DNA of 64,000 nt, taken from positions 124,001 to 188,000 of the forward strand of contig JADKKA010000001.1 in NCBI GenBank assembly GCA_016720745.1, read 5' to 3'. The translations under genes and the position numbers were made by a program. This DNA is from Chitinophagaceae bacterium (lineage in GTDB: Bacteria > Bacteroidota > Bacteroidia > Chitinophagales > Chitinophagaceae). The notes under the pieces were generated by a model. It was not told the origin of the DNA and searched no databases. It saw only the letters and a program-made list of their open reading frames with translations. Positions 53,706 through 63,072 of this stretch are shown one piece after another; within the stretch, counting starts at the first letter, position 1; every line of letters starts with the position of its first letter.

Positions 53706-56700
53706 TCAAAGGAGACTATTGCGGAGTATTATATAAATCGTGTTGGCTTTTAGCGGCGCTGCTTTATCATGATATTGTTCCTCCGTCATTACATAATTCT
53801 CAATAATGGGAATCTGCTTTCTTGTCCCCATCTTCGCAAGTGATCTGCAAATAATAATTAGGCCGGCAAAGCTATTAGCTGATTGGGCAAATTTTGCTAA
53901 ACACATAGCGAACTGGTCCCGGTCAATTAAACGGCCAGAAAGCTTTTCCAAATACTGATCAAAGTCAAATGCCTGTTTAGATATTTCCAAATGCCTTAGT
54001 TCCTCCACAATGTCGTCTTGAGTTGGCAATACGTTTTTCTTAGACTCTTTGCTCAGATACGATGCAATCTTTTGTACCCATTCCGGGTAATTCGATAGCC
54101 GGCACTGCCTGGCGATTTCTGATAAACCGTGATCCTCCATCAGCTCGAAATAAGGTTGTAGACTTTCGAGCCTTGCTAGAGAAATTTGCCGGTTGCCTGG
54201 ATCAACCAGATTGCCAAACAGGAAGTGAATATGCCTGAATTCGTCTGCCATAAAACTCGCATTCGTCCTTTCTTCCTGTGTCAGGTTCCACGGCACATCA
54301 GGAATAATAAAATAACCCCGCAGCGGCCCCTGGTAATAATCCTTTACCCGGTCCCAATGTCCAAAGCCTAAGCGGTTTATTTCCCCTGCGGCAAGCTGTC
54401 TGGTATTGGGAGTAGCGATCAGTAAGGCTATGATAAATCCGTGGCTTACCCAACTGATGTTATCCCAAAATTCAAGAAGGATTTCTTCGGCATCTGCTTG
54501 ATTGATCTTTCGAAGGACTTCAATAGCTGCCCCTATGCGGACCGGATTTGTTTCCGGGATAGTCTTCGCAAGAAATTTTTTGAAATAGGCTTTAACATCC
54601 GGGTTCCAGATTTCATCCGCCTGCAGCATATAATTTAGGTCCTTCTCTGCAAGTTGTAAATATTCCGGAACGACTGTCATATCCCTTAAGCTGCGCCGCC
54701 AATTCAGGGAGAATTCATAAATGGCTGTATCTTCCTTCGGAATTGATTTTAATTCTGCAAGCACGATGGCATCGCTTTCATTACCGCACCAATACCTGAA
54801 AGCACGGTAACGTTCTTTCTCAGGATTGGTCTTGTCCTTCCAATGATTAAATAAAAATGCTCTTGTTGGTTCGGATAGCTTAGATCGTCCTCTTCTTACA
54901 TCCCACCGATCATCATCGAAAGCTGCATCTGAGAAAACTTCTTGCTCTATAGGACTGCCCTGATTAGTTAGCCGCTTGATGACAGCTCCAAGTGCAGCAG
55001 GAGAATCCAGGAAATTAATAATAGCAAAAATGAGTTGTGCGTATATAGGATTTTCACTAAGCATCACCAGGTGGTTGATTTGTTCGTCCGTGAACTCCCA
55101 CCGGATGCCAGTTAGTTCATGCACCACATCATTTTTAATTCCACGGCTTTGGTACTTTCTGTTAGGGTCCACTTTTAGCGTTGCCCAGTAATCCAACGCA
55201 TCTGAAAGCACTGAAAGATTCTCGCCATTAAAGCAGTTCAAAATTGCCCATAGATAGACGTGCAGTTCATTCTCATTTTTATTGCTATTCCAGTGCTTCT
55301 GTAGCGAAGGCAGCAACGTCGGAGAACGGAGATAACCAGCAAGTAAATACGTAGGAGATCTACCTTTATCGGTGAGCTTTTGATTTAATAGCGATTCAAC
55401 ATCATTAAGCGTTTTTTCAAAGTTTAATTGCAGCACATGATCGAGCACTATATCTCGCCAGTAATTGAACGATCTCGGGGGAAACCATTCCTGACAGGCA
55501 TAATAACGTATGCCTTCTGTGGTTTCACCATTGCGGAAGCGGGCGAGATAAAGTTCTAAACACTCAGGCAAACCTTTTGTTATTTTCATTACATCCTTCG
55601 TATCAAAACCGAGAAGGGCAAATGCGGCAGACCGGTATACTTCCTGCGTGATATTATTGGTACGAATCTGAGCATTCCATTGGTTGATTTTACCGGCAAT
55701 CCGGTCAAAATAATTTTGGTGTTTCTCTCCCTGGAGAAATTTCAAAGAATGAAAAACAGCAGGCGGATTGAGTGATAGCAATTGTTCAATTTGCAAATCA
55801 GAAAGTTCCTGTCCTGCAATGGCTGCTCCGATCCATTGTGAGTAATAGGGGTCTTCGATGATTGAAGTGTAATTAGCTGCGTTCGGAAGAAGATTTTGTA
55901 AACTTACAATCAGTAAATAATCTCTGATGCGGTCGTGCCTGAAAACGATACTATCATCAGGTTCTGCATGAAACAACTTCCTGTTCACGGCCAGTTTTTC
56001 AAAGCTGTCAAAATCACGGCCTGTATCTCTAAAATATTTTCTTAGCGAAGAATAAGTTGGATGCAGGTCACGATTGCTGAGCATATGATAACCTATCGCA
56101 TCAAGGACCAATACAAAGCGGTTCGTTGTCAGGCTTGCTTTGCTGGATAAATCATTAATATTTTCCTGGACATACCATTCAATGATCTGCTGGCCATGAT
56201 TGGCGATAAAACCACCACTTTTAATGATCCTGTCCAAATACAAAGTCATTAACAACGGGTCTTGCCTGGTCACATTTAATATCTCAATGATCTGCGAATC
56301 CGACAAGGACAATCCCTGCCTGGAAAGCCGCTGCTTAATAAACTCTGCACCCTCTTGCCGGTTGATAGTATTGAGCTTGAGGGTTTGATAAAAATTTTCT
56401 TTTGCGGCGCTATTTTTTATCAACCCGATATTTTGCGGCCAAACGGGACATACCATTTTTAAATTATCCGGTTCAGCGACCTGTGTCCATGAAATTATTT
56501 TATCCAGTAAAACACCAGGATTATTACTATTGATATCGTCGATGATGATTAATGGCGATCCAGCCAATAACTGTGGTAATAAATCCTTACCAATAAATAA
56601 GTCCGGGTAATGTCGCTTTAATTGACGCTCAATAGCATCAAATATTCCTGTTGAATCGGCGATTATACCTGGCTCAAGGCGCAAGACTACTTCCCCGGCA

Positions 56701-57428
56701 TGATAAGCTTTCATTGCAAGGCTAAGAGAAGCTGCGCTTTTTCCCCCTCCGGAAGGAGCAACCAAAAGAGCCAATTTGGTGGCTAACTTCTCTAATTGTT
56801 TTGACAACTTTTGAACGGCAGAAGTGTCAACAAGTGAAGACTCCTCGGTGAAAATGGCCTGACTGTAATTGGCAAGATTCTCACGAGAAATTTCTCTTAG
56901 CAAAGACTGTGACAACTGTACAGCCCTGATGCCCAAATGCTTCCATCTGAGGTATTGACCGACAGGATCGTTATCCAGGAAATCTTCGAGATTAGAAAGC
57001 TCGATAGTTTTTACCTCAATAAATTTTTCAGGGACCTTTTCCTGAACTTTATTTTCAAGTTCCACGCTGACCCGTTGGTTGGTCACCAGAAAAATCTGGA
57101 ATGCACATTCCGGATTTGTAAGGCGCTTCTGCCGTACTATACGTAAGGCTTTTATCAGGTCGCCATCGTTTCCCGGTTTTTTAGGATCTTCTTTTAGCCA
57201 CTTCTTTTCCAGGTTGGAATCATCGGTCGTGTATTCAATGTATCCGTAGAGATCTTTTTTTATCGGAGCAAAGGCATCAACCGGGCTTCGGACGGATTCT
57301 CCTTTTTCATTTAACCCTGCTTCGATCAAATCCTTTAGCTCAGGATATTTTCTGCGAAGAATATCACTACCAATCTTTTCAAATTTTGACCGGTCGGTTA
57401 TTGCCTTAAGGATTTCTGCGGTAGTCAT
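53706..57428 (-). CDS. STAND/NACHT-type P-loop NTPase with restriction-like N-terminal domain (Avs-like)
   Basis: 1240 aa from ATG 57428 (a TTG lies one codon earlier). N-terminal domain (1-165): FEKIGSDILRRKYPEL, GESVRSPVDAF and YGYIEYTTDDSNLEKKWL have the shape of a restriction-type or effector domain, with D and E at about 51 and 65 but no clear K. NTPase: Walker A APSGGGKS (224-231), Walker B LIIIDD (293-298), then the STAND/NACHT closing motif FRHDRIRDYLLIVSLQNLL. The remainder (about 600 residues) is HEAT-like helical repeats, as in sensors. This is the layout of antiviral STAND proteins; the sensed ligand is unknown. Confidence 0.75.
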   Translation of the reverse strand: MTTAEILKAITDRSKFEKIGSDILRRKYPELKDLIEAGLNEKGESVRSPVDAFAPIKKDLYGYIEYTTDDSNLEKKWLKEDPKKPGNDGDLIKALRIVRQKRLTNPECAFQIFLVTNQRVSVELENKVQEKVPEKFIEVKTIELSNLEDFLDNDPVGQYLRWKHLGIRAVQLSQSLLREISRENLANYSQAIFTEESSLVDTSAVQKLSKQLEKLATKLALLVAPSGGGKSAASLSLAMKAYHAGEVVLRLEPGIIADSTGIFDAIERQLKRHYPDLFIGKDLLPQLLAGSPLIIIDDINSNNPGVLLDKIISWTQVAEPDNLKMVCPVWPQNIGLIKNSAAKENFYQTLKLNTINRQEGAEFIKQRLSRQGLSLSDSQIIEILNVTRQDPLLMTLYLDRIIKSGGFIANHGQQIIEWYVQENINDLSSKASLTTNRFVLVLDAIGYHMLSNRDLHPTYSSLRKYFRDTGRDFDSFEKLAVNRKLFHAEPDDSIVFRHDRIRDYLLIVSLQNLLPNAANYTSIIEDPYYSQWIGAAIAGQELSDLQIEQLLSLNPPAVFHSLKFLQGEKHQNYFDRIAGKINQWNAQIRTNNITQEVYRSAAFALLGFDTKDVMKITKGLPECLELYLARFRNGETTEGIRYYACQEWFPPRSFNYWRDIVLDHVLQLNFEKTLNDVESLLNQKLTDKGRSPTYLLAGYLRSPTLLPSLQKHWNSNKNENELHVYLWAILNCFNGENLSVLSDALDYWATLKVDPNRKYQSRGIKNDVVHELTGIRWEFTDEQINHLVMLSENPIYAQLIFAIINFLDSPAALGAVIKRLTNQGSPIEQEVFSDAAFDDDRWDVRRGRSKLSEPTRAFLFNHWKDKTNPEKERYRAFRYWCGNESDAIVLAELKSIPKEDTAIYEFSLNWRRSLRDMTVVPEYLQLAEKDLNYMLQADEIWNPDVKAYFKKFLAKTIPETNPVRIGAAIEVLRKINQADAEEILLEFWDNISWVSHGFIIALLIATPNTRQLAAGEINRLGFGHWDRVKDYYQGPLRGYFIIPDVPWNLTQEERTNASFMADEFRHIHFLFGNLVDPGNRQISLARLESLQPYFELMEDHGLSEIARQCRLSNYPEWVQKIASYLSKESKKNVLPTQDDIVEELRHLEISKQAFDFDQYLEKLSGRLIDRDQFAMCLAKFAQSANSFAGLIIICRSLAKMGTRKQIPIIENYVMTEEQYHDKAAPLKANTIYIILRNSLL

Positions 57429-57508
57429 CAAAACAGGCTGATTTTTAGGAAAAATGCTGTCTCGAAAGATACAGAAAATGGGCTGATCAGGATCGGCTAT
57501 CAGCCGGA

Positions 57509-57799
57509 TTATGCCTGGATAGATTTGAGTTTCTCATAAAACTCCGTCAGGTCGGCTTTCTTTAATATCTCGGTATGCATCTCCCTGAGTTCCTCACTGA
57601 CTTCCTTTGGTAAAGCACTTATTATTTCGTCAGTGGGCTCATTTTTGGAAGTCAGTAATCCGGTTTCCAGTAGCCTGCCGAGAAGGATAATATTTTGACG
57701 GCTCATATGCAAAACGATCTTGCATTTTTCAGTCATTCCAGGACTGCTCAAAATGGTTTCAAAAATCTTCGCTTTTTCTTTGTTTACTGCACTGCTCAT
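57509..57799 (-). CDS. Small helical hypothetical protein
   Basis: 96 aa, ATG at 57799. Almost wholly helical and charged (SSPGMTEKCKIVLHMSRQNI, PKEVSEELREMHTEILKKAD). No family recognised. It lies upstream of the NTPase on the same strand, 80 bp away, and divergent from the mobilization genes, so it may belong to either module. Confidence 0.6.
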   Translation of the reverse strand: MSSAVNKEKAKIFETILSSPGMTEKCKIVLHMSRQNIILLGRLLETGLLTSKNEPTDEIISALPKEVSEELREMHTEILKKADLTEFYEKLKSIQA

Positions 57800-57924
57800 A
57801 ACTCACATTTTTATTTATTAAAAAATCGTTCTCAAAACTATTATTTATTCGCTGATAGGAGCTAATCAGAATTTGATCAGGTGTTTATTATCGGAATCGG
57901 TCAGTTTAACTTTACAAGGTCAAA

Positions 57925-57977
57925 GGTTGCTGTGTCTGCAACCGGCAAGATGTTCAATTGTTGCACAATTGCATCTT
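57925..57977. other. Candidate oriT region
   Basis: GGTTGC (57925-57930) pairs with GCAACC (57938-57943). Next to it AAGATG..CAATTGT (57947-57961) pairs with ACAATTGCATCTT (57965-57977) around a TGC loop. The inverted repeats lie 111-163 bp upstream of mobC in the only gap of the mobilization unit, where oriT sites usually are. The nick site is not identified. Confidence 0.45.
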
Positions 57978-58087
57978 GGTCCCTATGCCTCCGGAGTCGG
58001 CGGGACTATGGGGAAAGAAGCTTAAAGGGCATAGCGGCAAAAAACAGTGCTTGTCTTTTGCCGGAGATAATGTGAAAATGAATCGTG

Positions 58088-58474
58088 ATGAGTGAGCAAA
58101 AAATACCTTCCTGGATTTCCTTTCGGGTCAAGCCCGCAGAGTACCAGAAAATACATTTATTATTTTCCCAATCCACGCATAGAAAACTAAGCGAGTATGC
58201 ACGCAATGTGCTGCTGCAAAAGCCTGTAACTATTAAAGTCAGAAACGAATCCGCCGATCAGTTTTTACATGAAATGATCGGGCTGAAAAAAGAACTGAAC
58301 GCCATCGGGAATAATTACAACCAGGCTGTTAAAAAACTCCACACATTAAATCATATCAGTGAGGTAAGATGGTGGGTGAATTCACATGAAGAGATTCATC
58401 AAAATTTCCTGCAGTTGACGGAAAGAATATTTCAGAAACTAAATGAAATCCACCGGCAATGGTCGTCCGAATAA
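58088..58474 (+). CDS. mobC: MobC-like relaxosome accessory protein
   Basis: 128 aa from ATG 58088 (GTG one codon before). N-terminal ribbon-helix-helix: IPSWISFRVKPAEYQKIHLL and STHRKLSEYARNVLLQKP. The middle has ELNAIGNNYNQAVKKLHTL, the MobC signature with the NNxNQ pattern. It overlaps the relaxase gene by 16 bp. It should bind oriT and help the relaxase open the strands. Confidence 0.88.
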   Translation: MSEQKIPSWISFRVKPAEYQKIHLLFSQSTHRKLSEYARNVLLQKPVTIKVRNESADQFLHEMIGLKKELNAIGNNYNQAVKKLHTLNHISEVRWWVNSHEEIHQNFLQLTERIFQKLNEIHRQWSSE

Positions 58475-59727
58475 CCAGCCCGCATAGTTTGCAAAGGGCA
58501 TTAAATTATAATGAGCAGAAATGCCAAAAGGAAAAAGCAGTATGCCTTTTCGCGGGAAACTATTTGCTGGAAGCTAACCAGATGAATTTCCAACAAAAAA
58601 TGGAGCGGATGCAGGATCTGATTGCAAGAAATGAAAGGGCAAAAAAATCCAATACACTCCATATCTCCTTAAACTTCGACCCATCCGAGAAATTTTCGGG
58701 GGGCAAACTCACACAGATCGCAACGGCCTATATGGAAAAAATCGGCTTCGGGTCACAACCTTACCTGGTCTATGAGCACCACGATGCCGGTCATCCACAT
58801 ATCCATATCCTGACCACTAGTATCCAGCCGGATGGAAAGCGTATTGATACTTATAATATCGGCCGCAACCAATCCGAGCAGGCAAGAAAAGAACTGGAGA
58901 AAAGTTTTGGTTTGATCCCGGCGCAGGGCAAAAAAACAGGACAGGTTGTGGGGATCCGGCCCGTGGATGTACAGAAAGTACAATACGGTAAATCTGAAAC
59001 CCGTCGTTCGATTACCAATGTCCTGGATGCGGTGATCAACCAGTTTAAATACACTTCGCTGGCAGAACTGAACGCCATCCTCCGGCAGTATAACGTGGAG
59101 GCTGATCGTGGCCGGGAGAAAGGGATCGTATACAAGTCAGGTGGACTTTTCTACAGGTTGCTGGATGGAAAGGGTAATAAGGTTGGGGTACCCATTAAAG
59201 CCAGTCTGATTCATAACAAACCCACCCTGAAAAACCTGGAGATAAGATTCGCAGAAAATGAGACCCTCCGGCAGCCCGATAAAAAAAGGTTGAAGACCTG
59301 CATTGACTGGGTGCTGGCCAAATCTCCGTTAAGCCTGGAGGCTTTGATTATTGCCCTGAAAAAAGAAGGGGTACAAGCCGTCCTGCGCGAGAATAAAGAG
59401 GGGCTGGTATTCGGGATTACTTTTATTGACTACAGGACCAAGGCTGTCTTTAACGGCAGTGATATAGGCAAGACCTACAGTATTGCTGGTATCCGGACTT
59501 CGATGGAGTCGGGGCAAAATGGCTCGGTAAAAGCCCAAAAAACCGCCCCTGAAACCGCCCAGACAAAGGGATTCGGGGAAAGCAAAGAGCCCTCTCAAAC
59601 TACCGGGTCGCAACCCTCCCAGGACGGCCTGCTCAAAGAACTGCTGGAGCATGAAAAGAACCTGAACCGGGTTCCTGGTGAACTGCTGAAGAAAAAGAAG
59701 AAAAAACGCAATCCTAACCCTAAATAA
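58459..59727 (+). CDS. mobA: MOBP-type relaxase/mobilization nuclease
   Basis: 422 aa. Candidate catalytic Tyr in LNYNEQK (Y17); three-histidine metal motif HHDAGHPHIHI (107-117); VYEHHDAGHPH is typical of VirD2/MobA relaxases. C-terminal basic tail (KKKKKKRNPNPK). It nicks the element at oriT and pilots the strand to the coupling protein. The coupling-protein gene begins 6 bp downstream. Confidence 0.92.
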   Translation: MVVRITSPHSLQRALNYNEQKCQKEKAVCLFAGNYLLEANQMNFQQKMERMQDLIARNERAKKSNTLHISLNFDPSEKFSGGKLTQIATAYMEKIGFGSQPYLVYEHHDAGHPHIHILTTSIQPDGKRIDTYNIGRNQSEQARKELEKSFGLIPAQGKKTGQVVGIRPVDVQKVQYGKSETRRSITNVLDAVINQFKYTSLAELNAILRQYNVEADRGREKGIVYKSGGLFYRLLDGKGNKVGVPIKASLIHNKPTLKNLEIRFAENETLRQPDKKRLKTCIDWVLAKSPLSLEALIIALKKEGVQAVLRENKEGLVFGITFIDYRTKAVFNGSDIGKTYSIAGIRTSMESGQNGSVKAQKTAPETAQTKGFGESKEPSQTTGSQPSQDGLLKELLEHEKNLNRVPGELLKKKKKKRNPNPK

Positions 59728-59733
59728 GTACCT

Positions 59734-61719
59734 ATGTCATCCGGAACCGGCGAAAATGAAGCGGGCCTCAGAAAAATCCTGGACTTTACCCGGTTGGGGG
59801 CCATTTTGGTCCTGCTCCTGCATTGTTATTTTTACTGCTACGGGGCTTTTGAACGCTGGGGGCTCAGTTCCCCCTGGGGCGACCAGTTCCTCCAAAATAT
59901 TGCCCTTACTGGGCTCTATAGCACGCCTCTGAAATCTAAGTTGATTGCCCTCGGGCTGCTGGGGATTTCCTTGCTGGGGGCAAGGGGCAAAAAATCCGAA
60001 AATATCAACCCCCGATCCATCCTGATTTACCTGGTTTTGGGGCTAAGTCTTTACTTTTCCAGTACCCTTATTCTACGCTTTCAGGGCCCTGTGGAGCAAC
60101 TGGCAACCGGGTATATGATCCTGACAGGAACAGGGTTCTTATTGGTGCTGGCGGGTGGCAACCTGCTCAGCCGGTATATCAGGGTGAATTTGGGAAAGGA
60201 TATTTTCAACGAGTTAAATGAAACATTCCCCCAGGAAGAACGGTTGTTGGAGAATGAATACTCGATCAATCTTCCTGCACAGTATAACCTGAGGGGTAAG
60301 GTCCGAAAAAGCTGGATCAATATCATTAATCCGTTTCGGGGGCTACTCGTTTGCGGCTCACCCGGAGCTGGTAAATCCTACTTTGTGATTCAGCATATTA
60401 TCCGGCAACATATCCGGAAAGGGTTTACCATGCTGGTCTATGATTTTAAATACGACGACCTGACCAAAATTGCATACAATACTTTGCTGAAGAACAAGAG
60501 CTGCTATAAAGTAGAACCGAAATTCTATACCATCAATTTTGATGATCTTTCAAGGAGTCACCGCTGTAATCCGCTGGATGCTTCCACCATGTTCGATATA
60601 ACGGATGCCACCGAAGCGTCCCGTTCAATTATGATGGGCCTGAACCGGGACTGGATCACCAAACAGGGTGACTTTTTTGTAGAGTCACCGATCAACTTTT
60701 TAACGGCCATTATCTGGTTCCTGAAAAAATACCAGGGTGGCAAATTCCTGACTCTTCCGCATGTGATTGAACTGATGCAGGTGGACTATGAAAAACTATT
60801 TTCAGTACTTCGGACTGAACCGGAAATAGAGGTCCTTATTAATCCTTTCATATCCGCCTATCAGAACGATGCGATGGAACAATTGGAAGGTCAGGTTGCC
60901 AGTGCCAAGATCGGGATGGCCCGGCTATCCTCTCCTCAACTTTACTGGGTACTGTCAGCAAACGATTTTACCCTTGATATTAATGACCCGGATAAGCCCA
61001 AGATCGTGTGCCTTGCCAACAATCCGCAAAAGCAGCAGATTTATGGGGCTGTTCTTTCCTTATACGTGACCCGTTTAATTAAGCTGGTCAATCAAAAAAA
61101 TAAGCTGAAGTCAAGTTTGATATTTGATGAGTTCCCCACCATCTTTTTTAATGACATTGATAGTTTAATTGCGACTGCACGCTCCAACAAAGTAGCTACC
61201 TGCCTCGGAATCCAGGATTTTAGTCAACTGAAAAAGGATTATGGTGCCGATCAGTCCTCAGTCATCATGAATATTACTGGAAATATTATCAGCGGACAGG
61301 TGACCGGTGAAACCTCCAAATTTTTGTCAGAACGATTCGGAAAAATCAACCAGGTGAAAGAGAGTATCTCTATCAACAGGACTGATACATCAGTGAGCAA
61401 ATCAAGTCAATTGGATTTTGCGATTCCTCAATCAAAGATAGCCGGACTTTCATCGGGTGAGTTTGTGGGAATGGTCGCAGACGATCCCACGAATAAAATA
61501 AAATTAAAATCTTTTCACTCTGAGATAATAAACAACTATGAATTACTGAATCAGGAAACAAATGCATATAAACCACTTCCCTTAATCAGTAATGTAACCG
61601 CACAAATGGTAAATGAAAATTTTCGGAATGTAAAGAAAGAGGTAACTGAGATAATCGAAATGGAAATCGAGAGAATATTAAATACGCCGGGATTAGAGGG
61701 CATGACCAAGAACAAATAA
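59734..61719 (+). CDS. traG: VirD4/TraG-type coupling protein (T4CP)
   Basis: 661 aa. About four N-terminal membrane spans (20-145), Walker A GSPGAGKS (208-215), Walker B region SSLIFDEFPTIFF, and ATARSNKVATCLGIQDFSQLKKDYG typical of TraG/TraD. It links the relaxase-DNA complex to a type IV secretion channel. No other secretion genes lie in the window, so the element may be mobilizable, or its transfer genes may lie to the right. Confidence 0.92.
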   Translation: MSSGTGENEAGLRKILDFTRLGAILVLLLHCYFYCYGAFERWGLSSPWGDQFLQNIALTGLYSTPLKSKLIALGLLGISLLGARGKKSENINPRSILIYLVLGLSLYFSSTLILRFQGPVEQLATGYMILTGTGFLLVLAGGNLLSRYIRVNLGKDIFNELNETFPQEERLLENEYSINLPAQYNLRGKVRKSWINIINPFRGLLVCGSPGAGKSYFVIQHIIRQHIRKGFTMLVYDFKYDDLTKIAYNTLLKNKSCYKVEPKFYTINFDDLSRSHRCNPLDASTMFDITDATEASRSIMMGLNRDWITKQGDFFVESPINFLTAIIWFLKKYQGGKFLTLPHVIELMQVDYEKLFSVLRTEPEIEVLINPFISAYQNDAMEQLEGQVASAKIGMARLSSPQLYWVLSANDFTLDINDPDKPKIVCLANNPQKQQIYGAVLSLYVTRLIKLVNQKNKLKSSLIFDEFPTIFFNDIDSLIATARSNKVATCLGIQDFSQLKKDYGADQSSVIMNITGNIISGQVTGETSKFLSERFGKINQVKESISINRTDTSVSKSSQLDFAIPQSKIAGLSSGEFVGMVADDPTNKIKLKSFHSEIINNYELLNQETNAYKPLPLISNVTAQMVNENFRNVKKEVTEIIEMEIERILNTPGLEGMTKNK

Positions 61720-61776
61720 TTATCGACGGATGACGCTGAATTAAACAGTAATTTTATAAAATACTAAAAGCCTGAA

Positions 61777-63072
61777 TTGTCAAAGAAATTAAATACCTAC
61801 CTGAAGGGTGATGTGCTGGAGGAAAAATCATTTGAACTCTTTAGCCAGATGCTGAGTGACGATCGGTTCTATGTGCCCGGAAAATCCAGTAAAATATTCA
61901 GAAAACGGAAATACTATTCTAAAGACCGGGAAGCAGACATCATTTTTGATATGGCAATTGAAACAACTTTTCAGGGTGCTGAAACTTATTCGCTGCTGAC
62001 CCTATTTGAATGCAAGAATTATGATAACAGTGTGCAGGTAGGCGATGTAGAGTCCTTTTCTGACAGGGTTAAGCAGGTTGGCGGGCACAAAGCGATAATG
62101 GTAACAACTTCTCCATTTCAAAAAAGCGCACTGAAGATTGCGCAAACCAGGAAGATAGGTATTGTGCGGATTACTAGCAACAATGAAATAGAATGGATCA
62201 ATCACCGGCAGGATGCAAAGTATTATGCTGGCCAAAGCGAGTACCAGGAAGAATTGATATGTGGTAAAAAGCCAATTCAGACTCCCGTATTAATTACATT
62301 AGAAGGTACGGCCTTTACAAGTATCCAGGATTTGTTTATGTTTTTGGGGGTGATCGATCAGTATTTTCCTCCCCTTAAGGATCTGAAAATTGAGTACAAG
62401 AGTGATGCAGAAATAGAAGAACGGATTGCTGAACTCAATTTTAATCATTGCTATGACCATTACAAACTGAATATTGAGAAACTATGCGGACGGATATCTG
62501 AAATGTATGATGCTGACATAAGATTTGACGAAGCTGGAGTTTTTCAAGGTGCGGTTATAGGAAAAATTGAATATGATCCTTTGGCTATCTATATAAATCC
62601 TAACTTGGTAAAGGATTCACCCCGATGGCGATTTACATTGGCGCATGAAATTGGTCATCTTGTGCTGCATGGCAGTGTTTTGAAAAAGTATTTGGCAGTT
62701 AGTAGTGACAATGACGAATTAGAAATCATGAGCCCGGGAATTTCTGCTGATGTTTTAAAGAGAATGGAAATACAAGCAAATAAGTTTGCCTCGCTTCTGT
62801 TAATGCCATCCTTGTATTTTGAAAAAGCAGTAATTAACTACTTTAAACGTGAATCAATCACAAAAGGGTTTATATATTGGGATCATCAAATCCAGAATGC
62901 AAAACTTGCCTTGACACTTCTGGCAGAATTGGAAACTATTTTTGGCGTTTCCAAAGAAGCGGCAAAGGTTAATTTAAAACAAAGAGGTTTTTTGAAGGGA
63001 GGGTCAGATGGCTCTGTTGCAGATCATCTGAGAAATTTCAGCTTTCGAAACGAGAAACAATCCCCATTTTAA
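61777..63072 (+). CDS. Mrr-like restriction endonuclease domain fused to ImmA/IrrE metallopeptidase
   Basis: 431 aa from TTG 61777, chosen because upstream frame breaks and the N-terminal helix (LKGDVLEEKSFELFSQML) belongs to the nuclease fold. PD-(D/E)XK residues: D54 in READIIF and E78/K80 in LFECKNYDNSVQVGDVE. The C-terminal domain has HEIGH (290-294), the zinc site of ImmA/IrrE peptidases, with a downstream E. ImmA cleaves phage repressors; Mrr-type domains cut DNA. Together they suggest a stress- or phage-responsive nuclease, which is inferred. Confidence 0.82.
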   Translation: MSKKLNTYLKGDVLEEKSFELFSQMLSDDRFYVPGKSSKIFRKRKYYSKDREADIIFDMAIETTFQGAETYSLLTLFECKNYDNSVQVGDVESFSDRVKQVGGHKAIMVTTSPFQKSALKIAQTRKIGIVRITSNNEIEWINHRQDAKYYAGQSEYQEELICGKKPIQTPVLITLEGTAFTSIQDLFMFLGVIDQYFPPLKDLKIEYKSDAEIEERIAELNFNHCYDHYKLNIEKLCGRISEMYDADIRFDEAGVFQGAVIGKIEYDPLAIYINPNLVKDSPRWRFTLAHEIGHLVLHGSVLKKYLAVSSDNDELEIMSPGISADVLKRMEIQANKFASLLLMPSLYFEKAVINYFKRESITKGFIYWDHQIQNAKLALTLLAELETIFGVSKEAAKVNLKQRGFLKGGSDGSVADHLRNFSFRNEKQSPF

